DNA from: Proteromonas lacertae
Taxonomy: Eukaryota; Sar; Bigyra; Opalinata; Proteromonadidae
DNA: 36,754 bases
Assembly (NCBI GenBank): GCA_002245135.1
Contig: NGBS01000922.1
Location: forward strand, 1 to 36,754
Direction: 5' to 3'
Numbering within the stretch: position 1 is the first letter of the stretch; every line of letters begins with the position of its first letter. Of this stretch, positions 1-9,622 are shown piece by piece. Made by a program: the position numbers and the translations under genes. Under the pieces are notes generated by a model, which worked only from the letters and a program-made list of their open reading frames with translations, made no database searches and was not told the DNA's origin.

Positions 1-11
1 GTATCTTTGGT

Positions 12-956
12 ATGTCTTTAGATGGATATCCAAAGACAGGTTCAGGTAGAAGAAAACATGTTCATTTCAAACATAAGAAACATCACAGAAGAAATAAACT
101 AAAATTAGAGAGTATCCCACGGAGGCATCTCTTGGCTACTAAGAAATTAGGTGGTAATAGTGGTATTATACCATTAAGAGTGGGTCAAAGTGTTGGTCCT
201 AATGAGCATGTCATTATTACTAATCCAAGACAACAAATGTATGATGCTGCTAGTGCTGCTTATAATGGAACATCACAATTACAGCCAAGTCAAATACCAG
301 AATATATTCAACCATATATACCAAAAGAAAACTGTAGGATATGATTATAATTGGAATTATGATAAATTATTTAGTCCAGGTTTGAATAGACAAGCTCGAA
401 AAGAAGTTCAATATGCTTTAACTAATAATTATGCTTCTTTGTTGCCTAACAATTATCATATTAATTTTTATGATATGCTAGATCGTGAACATAAAACAGG
501 AAATTTAAGAGGAACATTCCCATTAGCAACATTAGATACATCTAATCCAAGAAGCTATCTTTTGAATTGGCCTGAATATGTTACAGAAGCAGATGTTTCA
601 GATATGATAATGGAATGAATAGAGTTACAGATCCTTTGTTGATGGAGTAAGTAAGATCAATCAATATTCAGATCCATATAATTTTTGATCCGAATCGAGC
701 TGAAAAAGTAAAAGAATATATTGCATTGAATAATCAAAAGGCACAAAGATATATGGATGATCAAGAGATATTAGAAAGATCAAAATTTTATAGATGGGCA
801 TTAGATCCAAAAAATCAAGAACTGGTGAATAGTGCTATAGATATAGATAAAGAACCGCATACATGGATTAATGAAGATAAATATAGAGAACTGAATGAAA
901 TAGCATCACAAAATAGTAAAGACTTCATTAACTTGATTATAACAGAGAGAAGTTAG
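12..956 (+). pseudogene. Polinton structural-type ORF block, degenerate
   Basis: Several short open stretches on the plus strand lie ahead of the protease. The first part is rich in Lys, Arg and His near its start (GRRKHVHFKHKKHHRR), which recalls the basic nucleic-acid-binding core or minor capsid proteins of adeno-like elements. The later parts are ordinary soluble-looking sequence with Tyr, Asn and Pro. No capsid fold can be assigned by eye. The position upstream of the protease fits the structural cluster of a Polinton. The block is broken. Assignment as a capsid-related region is inference from position and composition only. Confidence 0.35.
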
Positions 957-983
957 GTCACTCACTTCCTCAAGAGTGGGTGA

Positions 984-2030
984 ATGCAGATAATAAACAA
1001 AAAATATGAAATAGCTATTGGTTTAGTGAAAACTGCTTGTAGTTCATGGGCACAATTTGAAAATTCACAATTTCAAAAAGCACTTGATTCATTACGTGAA
1101 TCTGATTTTATGGGTTTTACTGGTAATTTGTTCCTGTGTGTAGAGAATGTATTTAGGATATTTCCGCAAATATACTATACAATAAATTCATATTTGGTTG
1201 GTGGAGTTACTCCTCAAATGTTTGAAGTAGATCATGCAATGAAATATGTTCGTGCAATAGTAATGACATGTTTAGCTTATTGGTTATGGAAAAAAATCTA
1301 AACTACCAACATCAGGGTTCTTGTATGTAATGTGGTACTTCATTTCGACTACTATGAGATAATTCGTATGCTGTCAGGTGGTAGATTGCCTGCTATCACT
1401 GACTTGTATTATGGTAATTCAGAAAAAGTTAAGTCAATGTTACCTGAAGCAATTCAAAAATCATGGTTACCTGTAGACTTGTTGTATAATTTTGGTGTTT
1501 CATTTATGTTCAATACTCATCCATATGTTCGATACTTATTTCAATTAGTTCCATTCTTCTACAAATTTTCTAATATTGGAAATATAGATGCAAAAAATGT
1601 AGGTGATACATTAGAAACAGCAGCAACTGTAGCTGCAGCTGCAAATGGAGGTGATGCAACAACTGCTGCAGCAGCAGTTAAAGGTATTAGTGAATTATCA
1701 AAAGCTATGCCATCAATGGCCAAAAAACTGCTGTTGCAGCTGATCCAACAGGTACATTACAAACTGTTGCAGGTATAGGAACAGTATTCAGTGCATTGAC
1801 TGCTTGTTTTGGTTTGCTAGATGCAGGTGGTTTATTAAACTGGTTAAAACCAACACCATATCAACACAAGAATGCAATCAAAATGGATAACTACGTGAAA
1901 CGTTCACAACAAACAATTCCAAGTTCACTCACTAATTTTGGTAGAGCAGTGAGTAATTTAGATCAAGCAAAACAACTCAGTGAAGCTATGAGTTACTTTG
2001 GAATAGGTAATGGAAATAATAAAAAAGTAA
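984..2030 (+). pseudogene. Polinton structural-type protein with Ala-rich segment, degenerate
   Basis: Plus-strand coding-like DNA runs up to the protease. Its first part has hydrophobic patches (LFLCVENVFRIF; MTCLAYWLWKKI). The middle has a low-complexity Ala segment (TVAAAANGGDATTAAAAV, about 1,625-1,680), and the end has a glycine- and leucine-rich stretch (FGLLDAGGLL). Such membrane-associated or DNA-associated proteins with Ala-rich linkers occur beside the protease in Polintons, but I do not recognise a named family. The block is broken in a few places. It shares orientation with the protease and probably belonged to the same late gene cluster. Confidence 0.3.
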
Positions 2031-2039
2031 AGAAATTAA

Positions 2040-2573
2040 TTTCACGTAGGAAAGTTTTGTATAACAGTATCACTTCAGATGCCTTATCGAATTTTGATAT
2101 AGAGTTAATTGTGAAAAATGAGTTCAATAATTTCCATGGAAAGTTCATGGGAGTGTTCTGCTGGGACGAGCTTGTACTTCCTATACCCAAAAAGAAGAAT
2201 CAATGGGAATCATAATCAATACACTCACAACACAAGCTAGCCCTGATTCTATAGGTCATTGGGTGGCTTTAGTAGTTGACAATATCAAAAAGTAATTCCT
2301 GTACTATGATTCATTTGGTGAAGATCCTCAACACTTGGAAGAATTTAAAAAAATTTGAAAAAATTAAAAAAGTATCATAATGAAAAGTATGAACTTAAAA
2401 TCAATGGAGTACAGAATCAAAATTCAAATACTGCCAACTGTGGTTTTTTTGCTATTAATTTTTTGAAAAATATTTTAAGAGATCAGTGTAGTTTCAAAAA
2501 GGCTACTGACTATAATACAATAGTAGGTGAAGCAAAAATTAGGTTAATGAAAAAACAATTTGGATTAATATAA
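2040..2573 (+). pseudogene. Polinton PRO, adenovirus-type (Ulp1-like) cysteine protease, degenerate
   Basis: In adenoviruses and Polintons this enzyme cleaves capsid precursors during particle maturation. The sequence shows the family signature in the expected order: an N-terminal lead with FMGVFCWDELVLP, the His block (GHWVALVVDN), the acidic block (YYDSFGED) and the Gln/Cys block near the C-terminus (GVQNQNSNTANCGFFAINFL). Size and order match the roughly 150-200-residue Polinton PRO. It follows the structural-type ORFs on the same strand, the usual place for this gene. The copy is broken, with a small number of breaks, so it is unlikely to be active. The family call is firm. Confidence 0.8.
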
Positions 2574-2609
2574 TATATATAATATAAAATTATTACTTAA
2601 TTATTTTTT

Positions 2610-3017
2610 TTATGTGTGGTGAAATATTGTATGAGTTTCAATATATTCTATCATCTCTGTATCCATATGACTACATTTGAAGAATATTGGCATCTTACCA
2701 TTAAAACATCTTTGTGGCATTCTAATGATTACTTTTTTCATTGTTGGTGTGTATGTAACTTTCGGATAATCTCTATTTCCTAAGTCACAAGGACCTACAA
2801 ACACTAATATCAAACGTTGACTCATGATCATGTTAATCATTTTGTGTGTTAACTCAAAATACCATTGATATATAGGTTTTCGATGATAAAAAAATATAAG
2901 GAATTGTAGGCTATACAAATCTAAGTATATGTCTGGGCCACTTAAATGATATTTCTTTGTTACCTTGGATTCAAGTTCTGGTAATTTATATTCAATCTGT
3001 GGTGGTAGTGTAAGCAT
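2610..3017 (-). CDS. Polinton-associated hypothetical protein (about 135 aa)
   Basis: This is an open frame of about 135 codons converging on the protease gene. The start is placed at the Met of MLTLPPQIEYKLPELESK, because the frame further upstream runs through the T-rich tract and hairpin at 3,089-3,175 and is unlikely to be coding. The product is mixed hydrophobic and basic, with a segment LILVFVGPCDLGN and a C-terminal region with several Cys, Met and His residues. No family is recognised. Its position between protease and integrase suggests an accessory gene of the same element. Confidence is low because length is the main evidence. Confidence 0.35.
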   Translation of the reverse strand: MLTLPPQIEYKLPELESKVTKKYHLSGPDIYLDLYSLQFLIFFYHRKPIYQWYFELTHKMINMIMSQRLILVFVGPCDLGNRDYPKVTYTPTMKKVIIRMPQRCFNGKMPIFFKCSHMDTEMIEYIETHTIFHHT

Positions 3018-3081
3018 ATATAAAAAATAGAATATACTATATGTATATGTATAATAAAATATTTTTAAAAAAAAAGAAATT

Positions 3082-3175
3082 AAAAAAATGGGATTACTAA
3101 TAGTCTGTGCTAGGAATCGAACCACTAATGCCAGCTGCATGACTCTTTTTTCCTTGCACAGTCTATCAGATCCCA
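3082..3175 (-). ncRNA. Candidate Pol III hairpin RNA in the Polinton, with B-box-like loop and T7 tract
   Basis: The ends 3,089-3,094 and 3,170-3,175 pair (TGGGAT with ATCCCA). Inside these, two further blocks pair (CTGTGC with GCACAG, and AGG with CCT), giving an imperfect stem of about 20 base pairs with a loop near 38 nt. Read on the minus strand, the loop carries GGTTCGATTCC, an exact match to the tRNA B-box consensus, preceded by TGGCATTAGTGG, which resembles an A box but overlaps the B box. Directly after the stem comes T7 (3,082-3,088), a standard Pol III terminator. A normal tRNA cloverleaf cannot be folded because the T stem does not pair. Adenoviral VA RNAs are a precedent for virus-encoded Pol III hairpins, but function here is inference. 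Confidence 0.35.
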
Positions 3176-3312
3176 ATTAAATAAAAAAAAGGGCATTTAG
3201 ATATACCGTGCCAGGATGATTCAAGCCGAATTTCAATGGCGCAATATTAAACAACACACATCCAAGTAGTAATTATTATTAAACTTCCATAAATTCCTTG
3301 TGAAATTAATTT

Positions 3313-3333
3313 AATAAATAAATAAATAAATAA
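3313..3333. repeat. (AATA)n microsatellite
   Basis: About five tandem AATA units lie between the hairpin locus and the integrase gene. This is a simple-sequence repeat with no further feature seen in the surrounding 3,180-3,430 gap. Confidence 0.7.
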
Positions 3334-3431
3334 TTATAAATTAGAAACGCAGCCCTCATCGTAGCTAGTCTATCCAATGCCCAATAATAAAAACAACATA
3401 TACAATATATAGCATAATAAAAATTTATTCG

Positions 3432-4547
3432 TTACAATATTGATTTGTCTCCCTTCTTTCTCTTGGGTCTCTCCAGTATTTTTCTAAACCATGTGGTTGG
3501 TGCATCATCTTTTCTCACTAACTGCAACTCATAGTGTTTGAATCGAATTAATGAAAAACCTTGAATGTCATTCCCATTGATATCACCTAAATTGTATGAA
3601 TATCGATTTTTCTTGATTATCTTATATACATTGTCTGACCAGTATACGTTCTTATCCATTTTACGTCTTCTCTCTTTGAATCTCACCAAATCACCTACTT
3701 CGAAATTTTGACCAGTATGATCCAATTTTTCATAATTCTTTAAGTTGTAGTTAATTGATTTTTGTAATATTTGTTTTTGTAATTCTGGACTATGGAATAC
3801 CTCATTTGGTGTATATCCTTTAATTCCTGGTAATGGCTTGTTGTTATAGTCATCTATCACTTCCTGTATTATACTATCGAGTTTCAATTTATAATTCATA
3901 TCTGGTATAATATGCTTATCATTGTGATCAATATCTGCCATATATGTAGGTGCATCATATCCCAGATCCACCAAGTGTTTGTACAACAGTCTTTTTATCA
4001 CACTCACTGATCTATCCAATAATGACTCTATTTTATGCTCTGAACCATCTTTTTGAAAATATGAAATTCCTTCAGCATCACATAACTTCTTGATATTTGA
4101 AAAACTAGCATCAGCATCTGATAGAATACTTACCACATTTTTATGTGTTTTGTTTCCATAGGCATCTGTTTCATAATACCACTTCTGAAATGCATCCAAT
4201 GTAATATCACCATATTTATTAGGCATAAATAGTGCCCATACTTTTCTTGAATTCATTTCGATAAAATACAAATGTTCCATATCAGGTAAGAAAAACACTA
4301 TATCCATTTGGAAGTACCCAGGCTTTTTGATAGTTGCGAATGGATTATTTTTTTTATATTTGAAATCAACAATTTGTTTTCCAGGTTGTCTCCTTAAGTA
4401 TTCACGTACTACATCTGGTGGTGGAGCTATATCATTCATACTAGACAAATGTTGTGTCATTTTGACAAATTCATTTTCATTAAGGTAATAATATTTTTTA
4501 TATAGTTCATCTAAGCGTGATCGATATTGGGCAATTTGGTTTGACAT
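3432..4547 (-). CDS. Polinton integrase (retroviral-type DDE, rve core), 371 aa
   Basis: In Polintons this enzyme inserts the element DNA by strand transfer. The N-terminal helical part (MSNQIAQYRSRLDELYKKYY) matches the start of the second integrase in this window, so that Met is chosen over one 86 codons upstream. The core shows the catalytic acidic residues in order: Asp near residue 82 (YFQMDIVFF), Asp near 144 (SILSDADASF) and Glu near 170-174 (SEHKIESLLDR). Next come the family motif YTPNEVF and a C-terminal SH3-like domain (VGDLVRFKERR, then YWSDNVYKI). The frame is open throughout. It differs strongly from the integrase at 34.8-35.9 kb, so the two elements are separate lineages. Confidence 0.85.
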   Translation of the reverse strand: MSNQIAQYRSRLDELYKKYYYLNENEFVKMTQHLSSMNDIAPPPDVVREYLRRQPGKQIVDFKYKKNNPFATIKKPGYFQMDIVFFLPDMEHLYFIEMNSRKVWALFMPNKYGDITLDAFQKWYYETDAYGNKTHKNVVSILSDADASFSNIKKLCDAEGISYFQKDGSEHKIESLLDRSVSVIKRLLYKHLVDLGYDAPTYMADIDHNDKHIIPDMNYKLKLDSIIQEVIDDYNNKPLPGIKGYTPNEVFHSPELQKQILQKSINYNLKNYEKLDHTGQNFEVGDLVRFKERRRKMDKNVYWSDNVYKIIKKNRYSYNLGDINGNDIQGFSLIRFKHYELQLVRKDDAPTTWFRKILERPKRKKGDKSIL

Positions 4548-4829
4548 TTGGTCTTCATACGAAGCCTCTCTTGTTGGATGTGTAATATTCGGTGCTCCAT
4601 GGTTAATATATGTTGCAAGTGATAAGTTACCATTTGTAGGTAACGGTTTGACAGGAGATGGGTTTGGGTTGCTATATGAGCTGTATAAATGTAATTCATT
4701 ATGATTATTATCTAAATTAATAGAGTTATATATCTTTATAACAACATTTAAAAAATATATATCCGTTTCATATATATATACATATAACATTTGTTCATTG
4801 TTCAACGTTATTTCCCTTTCAATTCACTT

Positions 4830-5192
4830 ATTATGAGCAACTGGAAGATACTATACAAAAACAGCTTCATTAATGATCCAAATCCGAGCATATATAAAGT
4901 TTTATGAGAGAATTTTAAGACGATTGTAGAACATGAGAAAGATTTGCAACGATATAGGTATAATATATTATTATATGTCTATAGCTGGAATGGTAACTTC
5001 AGTATAAGGCGTTTCACTACATGGTACAAAAGATTTATAGAAATTGAAAAGATTGTTGATCGTCATGAAAGGTTAAAGATGTCCAGAGTGTTGATGTCTG
5101 TCCTGCTATGTAATATCATGTATAAAGAGGATCTGGACAAAAGCATCGTATATCCATTTAATATATATTTCAATTTTGAATCAATAGTATGA
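4830..5192 (+). pseudogene. Polinton small ORF, unrecognised
   Basis: Coding-like plus-strand sequence lies divergent to the integrase. The clearest part reads about 80 residues with aromatic and basic character (YSWNGNFSIRRFTTWYKRF, then IEKIVDRHERLKMSRVLMSV). No family is recognised. It sits immediately before the acidic ORF on the same strand, so the two may have formed a small transcription unit at this end of the element. The block appears broken. Confidence 0.3.
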
Positions 5193-5196
5193 TCGT

Positions 5197-5619
5197 ATGC
5201 TTGACCATGCAATGGAGGATATGATAGAATTAACTAATATGTATACAATATATTTCGGTGACAACGATTTAGCAAAATGCGAAAAAGAAGAAAACAAGAA
5301 TTCGAAAGGAGATATAGTTTACAGAAGTACTGCTGAAAGTATGGTAAGTAGTAAAGTCTCTGTAGCATCGTTGTTTGATAATCTGGATGATGATGATGAT
5401 GACAACAACAAGTTGTTAAAGGTGGTATCGACAAAAAGAAAGTGCAGTACATCTAAAACTCCAAGATTCAAAAGAAAGAAAATATATCAAAAAAACATTT
5501 CAACCAAAAACCAAAAACAAGAAGATAGTACTACAGAGGAAGATGATGATGATAACTTCTCACAATTTATAGTAGATGATGATGAGGAGGAGGAGCCAGA
5601 GTACCAAAATGATTATTAA
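5197..5619 (+). CDS. Polinton acidic low-complexity protein (about 140 aa)
   Basis: This open frame of about 140 codons has a distinctive charge pattern. An acidic run (DNLDDDDDDNN) is followed by a basic Lys/Arg-rich block (RKCSTSKTPRFKRKKIYQK), and the protein ends in an acidic Asp/Glu-rich tail (VDDDEEEEPEYQNDY). Such segments are typical of nuclear or nucleic-acid-associated viral proteins, with the basic block a possible nuclear localisation signal. No enzyme motif is present. It is the last coding-like sequence before the element appears to end. The GAT/GAA repeats behind the acidic runs could favour length variation. Function unknown. Confidence 0.4.
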   Translation: MLDHAMEDMIELTNMYTIYFGDNDLAKCEKEENKNSKGDIVYRSTAESMVSSKVSVASLFDNLDDDDDDNNKLLKVVSTKRKCSTSKTPRFKRKKIYQKNISTKNQKQEDSTTEEDDDDNFSQFIVDDDEEEEPEYQNDY

Positions 5620-5795
5620 TCTCTGGTCCTAATTGGTTCAAATGATAGATTGTGTTTGTGTGGGAGTGTTGTTTTCATAATTTACATAATTAATTAGCAT
5701 TATAACAAGTCTTATAAGAAATTTCAATAATAGAAAAATAGATGCGTTTCGAGATTTGACTTGAACTCCATTTTTTTTGTTTTGTTTTTTATTAC

Positions 5796-5847
5796 ATAGG
5801 ATGGTCACCATATGTTGTCATATCACACAGTATGGTGGCCATCCTAT
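5796..5847. repeat. 17-bp inverted repeat (hairpin), MITE-like
   Basis: The arms 5,796-5,812 and 5,831-5,847 are complementary at 16 of 17 positions (ATAGGATGGTCACCATA and its partner), with an 18-nt loop. It lies in non-coding DNA just beyond the left Polinton. It could be the end of that element, a tiny foldback element, or a regulatory palindrome. No target-site duplication was recognised. Confidence 0.6.
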
Positions 5848-5936
5848 CTATCATTGTTTTTTGAATTTTTTTAAGAAAATTAGATTTCGATTATGTTTTA
5901 TTGTCTAATTATGTTTCTAAGGGTGAAAAAACAATA

Positions 5937-5997
5937 GGGGGAAATGAATACAAAAATTACAAAAAAATAGGGGTTTCAAATTGTACTCATTTTCCCC
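5937..5997. repeat. 17-bp inverted repeat (hairpin)
   Basis: The arms 5,937-5,953 (GGGGGAAATGAATACAA) and 5,981-5,997 pair at about 15 of 17 positions around a 27-nt A-rich loop. This is the second such hairpin within 150 bp, again in non-coding DNA. Confidence 0.55.
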
Positions 5998-6491
5998 TTT
6001 CTTTCATTATACACTTTTCATTTTTATACTATTTTAAAAGCTTATAGCAATAGTAGACATCGGGATAAAGGTTTTAAATAGAAAAGGAATACCTACTTAT
6101 TGCATTTACCTGCTTAAAATTTATTTTGAAAAAACAGGCTTGAATGAGGCTTGAATCATTCATAACTCATTAAGAATAACAGCATTATGTAATTAGTTTG
6201 TTTCTAAAGGGATTATAAGGTTGCATGATTATTATTGCTTACGCTTCGATCGATAAGAATTGCTAGAATGTTGAACTCAACGGAGATTGTTAAGAAGGTA
6301 TTTACAATTGTTAATGCTTGAGATTCCCTTTTGAGTTTCCATGATTCCCAGGAGTATTTTTATTCAGAATGGAGTGAATAATGCAATCATTTAATAGTGC
6401 AATATTTTTATAAGTTCAATTTTTCAATATTTTTAGTCTCTGTTATTAATTGTATATCAAATCCTGAAGTATGATGATTATGACTTTTAAC
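5998..6491. other. Gene-free stretch
   Basis: No supportable gene is seen. The only recognisable item is a motif near 6,137-6,160 (GGCTTGAATGAGGCTTGA). It is close to the inverted form of CAAGCCTCACTCAAGCC, found at about 17,739 and 24,290 beside copies of the 300-bp repeat family, so this may be a relic of that family's end. Confidence 0.4.
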
Positions 6492-7539
6492 CAGGGATGT
6501 ATAAATATGTAACCTATAGGTTATAGGTAAAACCTATAATCTAGCCTTGACTGAGTAACTTTTGTTTTATACAAACTACCATATTATATAAAATATTATT
6601 CCTGCTTCTTGTTTTGCTTTAATTACTATAGTTATGACTAAGATTGGTTGAAATTGTATAATTATCTACTCTGATATATTAAAATTCATCTACAAACTAC
6701 TCAATAGTGATATTTAACATATTTATAAACAACTTGTTATTTTGATGATTAATTTATATTGATTACTATCTCTAAAGAACAAATATAAATGTAATTATAA
6801 CAATAAATATCTATTTCTGGATATTAATGATTTGTCTTCAATAAGTCTCCTACTTTCTCAGTTTCTGAAAATAAATAATCATTATAAACCTCTCTTCGAG
6901 TTATACTATATCCTAGTTTGAAGCAAAACCTTCTAAATTCTGGTGAGTCTAATATTGTGGTTCTGACTGCATTGAAGGTTATGAATTTAAACAGATCTTT
7001 GTTGACAGAATCTGAATTGACTTTGGCTTTTACCATATGTAATAATCTGAATATTTTGTTTTAATCACATTTTTCTACAACTTCTTTAGATATGAAAGGG
7101 GGTTATGTGATATCCCTATAGTGTCATATATTATAAAGTCTTATAAATATTGAGTAATTATACATTTAAATGATCTAAATCTTTAAAAATAAAGATAAAC
7201 TTAGTCAAACCATCAAGCTTGATGTTTTTTTCTTTTATTTTCTGTATTCTATAATTAATTTAATATTATGTTAATAATATGTTATTGTGAGTCATCATTG
7301 AGAAATAGATCAAAATAATAGTAATATAAAAAGTGCATCGACTGACGGTCAAATTTGATATTTGAAAGATGATGTATAAAACATTAATTTCGTATATATG
7401 GTTAGATTATATGCTTCTTAACTCATGTTCAAAAGGAGGTCAACTAATAGTTAGTATAAGGAAGGTAAAGGTCAAGCTAAAGATATAGGTTTTGACCTAT
7501 AGGTAAACCTATATTTTTTGACCGAAAAATACAACACTA
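6492..7539. mobile_element. Probable hAT-family remnant
   Basis: The left end reads CAGGGATGTA, in the style of hAT termini. The right end, read inward on the other strand, is TAGTGTTGTA, matching at most positions. Both ends are followed by related subterminal palindromes built from ATAGGT and ACCTATA (about 6,508-6,540 and 7,480-7,512). The interior holds a short minus-strand fragment with hAT-like residues and otherwise decayed AT-rich DNA. No 8-bp target duplication was found, so the exact ends are uncertain. The length near 1 kb suggests a non-autonomous or heavily deleted copy. Confidence 0.4.
6824..7036 (-). pseudogene. Possible hAT transposase fragment (70 aa)
   Basis: This 70-codon open stretch reads FITFNAVRTTILDSPEFRRF and then CFKLGYSITRREVYNDYLF. 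The pattern of a short hydrophobic lead, 'SPEFRRF', and 'lgY-itRr' resembles the region of hAT transposases after the BED zinc finger, where a Phe-Arg pair precedes a Tyr and a basic turn. The catalytic core and the C-terminal dimerisation domain are absent, so it would be a fragment. It lies inside the candidate hAT remnant 6,492-7,539, which supports the reading. The match is by eye and weak; chance similarity is possible. Confidence 0.3.
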
Positions 7540-7554
7540 CAATAGTCTTATAAA

Positions 7555-8241
7555 ATGATATTGTATGATTCTTTAATTGTTATTTCTACTGTATTCACTA
7601 TATTATTTATTTATTTGAATATAAAAACAAATAAAAAAAATGATGAAATAGACTTCAATACAATTTATAATAAAAGTAGAGAATATATTGGATATATATT
7701 GGATAAGAGAAAGTATGAAATAGGTATGGAAATAGGTGTTCAAAGAGGTATCTATACTGAACAACTTTTGAAAATATGGAAGAATTGTAGAGAGTATACA
7801 TTGATTGATCCATGGATAGAACAAAAATATTATGATGATGGAGCTAATGTAAATTCAATAATTCAAAATAATAGATTTATAGAATCAATGAAAGTAGTAC
7901 TGAAATATTCTAATAGAGTATTATTCAAAATATTTAAATCTAAAAGTGAATTAGTTTATAAATCATTCTATCAACAATCATATGATTTTATATATATTGA
8001 TGGCAGGCATGACTATTACAGCGTTAAGAATGATATTGATCATTACTTTCCTATATTAAAAGACAGAGGAATTTTATGCGGAGATGATTATTCTTATTCT
8101 CCAGGTAGATGGAATTTATATCCTGATGGTACAGTTGATAAGCTAAATAGGGCTGTCAAAGGAGCAGTAGATGAATTCGTTAAATCAAAACATTTAAAAT
8201 TATATATAACAAAAGATAAATCATGGTGTATACAAAAATAA
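7555..8241 (+). CDS. Membrane-anchored SAM methyltransferase, Methyltransf_24-like (228 aa)
   Basis: The protein begins with one membrane anchor (about residues 4-22, LYDSLIVISTVFTILFIYL) and then a Rossmann-type methyltransferase domain. Motif I is MEIGVQRGIY (58-67). A central block YIDGRHDYYSVKND (147-160) and the acidic CGDDY loop (175-179) match the class I family often found in sugar O-methylation loci. The likely role is SAM-dependent methylation of a glycan in the secretory pathway, inferred from the family and the anchor. The frame is intact, intronless and ends in TAA. It starts just after the hAT-like remnant and is followed within 10 bp by an inverted partial copy of the repeat family. 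Substrate unknown. Confidence 0.7.
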   Translation: MILYDSLIVISTVFTILFIYLNIKTNKKNDEIDFNTIYNKSREYIGYILDKRKYEIGMEIGVQRGIYTEQLLKIWKNCREYTLIDPWIEQKYYDDGANVNSIIQNNRFIESMKVVLKYSNRVLFKIFKSKSELVYKSFYQQSYDFIYIDGRHDYYSVKNDIDHYFPILKDRGILCGDDYSYSPGRWNLYPDGTVDKLNRAVKGAVDEFVKSKHLKLYITKDKSWCIQK

Positions 8242-8250
8242 TATATTCAA

Positions 8251-8395
8251 TGCACAGTTTGTCAGAGTAGGCAGTTTGTTTAACAGACACTTTTAAAACA
8301 AACTAAATTTATATTCTTACTTATTTTGATAAATAATTGTTACTTTAATACTTACTTTGTAATATAACTTATGTCTGCAATATACTCCCCTTCAC
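8251..8395 (-). repeat. 300-bp repeat family, copy E (diverged, partial)
   Basis: This aligns along its length with the start of copy C at 23,978, including the shared blocks CAGACACTTTTAAAACAAAC and a CTGCAATATAC tail, but with many substitutions. It begins right after the methyltransferase stop, as copy B does just after the acyltransferase at 22.5 kb. Confidence 0.7.
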
Positions 8396-8542
8396 AAATT
8401 ATGACATACAATTATTTCATTTTTTCGTTTATTATTTGATTTTCTTGTTTTATTAAGTGTTATAGAAGGAAACATTATTCATCTATCTCATAAAAATAAA
8501 GTAGGTAATTTCAAGATTATGTTTGTCAATTTATAAAGTCCA

Positions 8543-9622
8543 TATAATAGTAGAATCAAAAATGTGTTTGGCTTGGCCATCCCATTCCCTTTTTATACTA
8601 TACATATGTATTGTCTTTATTTTTTGTACTATTTACAAGCTTGACATGATAGAGTTTTTATAAAATAAAAGAAAACTATCAATAATTCAGCCAAAAAAAA
8701 TATATAACCAAAAATAATAAAAAGAACTAAACTATCTGTTTTATTCTTTTAATTTTTATTTCTCACTTTTTGAAATGTCTCTTTATCTATTGATTTTTAT
8801 ATCATAAATCTATTGCTACCTTATAGGTAATCAACAAAATTTTAATTTTAGACTGATCAAATAACTTTTTCATAATTAAAAATCGAAAAAACAAAAATCG
8901 AACGATTTCAATAAATTATGGGGTTGAAGACGTCCAAAGCCAAATCAAGTATATCATTAGTGGGCAAGCTGTTATAGATTATATCTTGAGAAGTCAAGTT
9001 AATGGCATTACAATTCAATCTGCCAAAACACTCAGAAATGTGTTGGTGAAGAACAGCTTAATCCCCTCAATAGTATCATTAAGTACAAATCATGGAAGAT
9101 CTATTTTGGAAATGGTGGAGTTTGTCCAAGCTTGACCCAAAAGAACGTTGAAGAAAGATTAATGACAGTATCTCAAAACATATTCTTGGATATAAATGTT
9201 AAAAGTGTTGGATGGAGTATTTCTGGAAAACTATTATTAGGAAACGCAGGTGTTATGGTCTGGGGTGCCTTTTCAGAGTATGGATTCACTGATCTGATGG
9301 TTATGCAGAGTAAGGGAATAAATTCAGTTAGATATTGTCGATTTCTAAAGAAAACTTTACCGCCTCTAATTCAACAGCATCCATTGGTTAACCATCAGAG
9401 ACAATGTTATTTCTTACAAGACAATGCCAGCATACATAAAAGTAGGTATACCACAGAATATCTTCAAAGGAACGGTTGGAAACCTATCAGACATCCACAG
9501 TTTTCTCCAGACTTAAATCCTATTGAAAAGGTCTGGGCGACTCTAAAACACAAGATTAATGATGTAAAAAAGTCGTTATTTAACCAAGTTGTTTCAAGCT
9601 TCATTTATATAGAATGTAATAA
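8543..9622 (+). mobile_element. Tc1/mariner element, copy 1 (internally deleted)
   Basis: The left flank from ATAATAGTAGAATCAAAAATG onward matches copy 2 (25,052 onward) nearly base for base for about 380 bp. Relative to copy 2 it lacks the start of the transposase (about 0.2 kb) and three further short blocks, but it keeps the 3' half of the gene that copy 2 lacks. Its right side runs directly into repeat copy A, so the 3' terminus has been lost or overwritten. It is non-autonomous. Confidence 0.8.

Larger units (their letters stand above)
1..5640. mobile_element. Polinton/Maverick-type element, left fossil (5' part outside window)
   Basis: This stretch carries the Polinton hallmark pair: an adenovirus-type cysteine protease (about 2,040-2,573, plus) and a retroviral-type integrase (3,432-4,547, minus), with small structural-type ORFs before the protease. 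The left part lies outside the window, and the DNA polymerase and packaging ATPase are not seen. The right limit is set loosely where coding-like sequence stops after the acidic ORF; no terminal inverted repeat was recognised. The element is broken, with roughly half a dozen or more breaks, mostly in the structural and protease half, while the integrase is still open. This suggests moderate age. Confidence 0.75.

Noticed and set aside
3089-3175. A true tRNA gene on the minus strand (exact B-box, T7 terminator).
   Set aside because: The T stem around GTTCGAT does not pair, the A-box-like sequence overlaps the B box, and no anticodon arm can be drawn. Kept only as a hairpin RNA candidate.
3018-3176. 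N-terminal extension of the minus-strand ORF at 2,610-3,017.
   Set aside because: It would read through the T-rich tract and the hairpin stem. The product there is low-complexity hydrophobic and a good internal Met exists.
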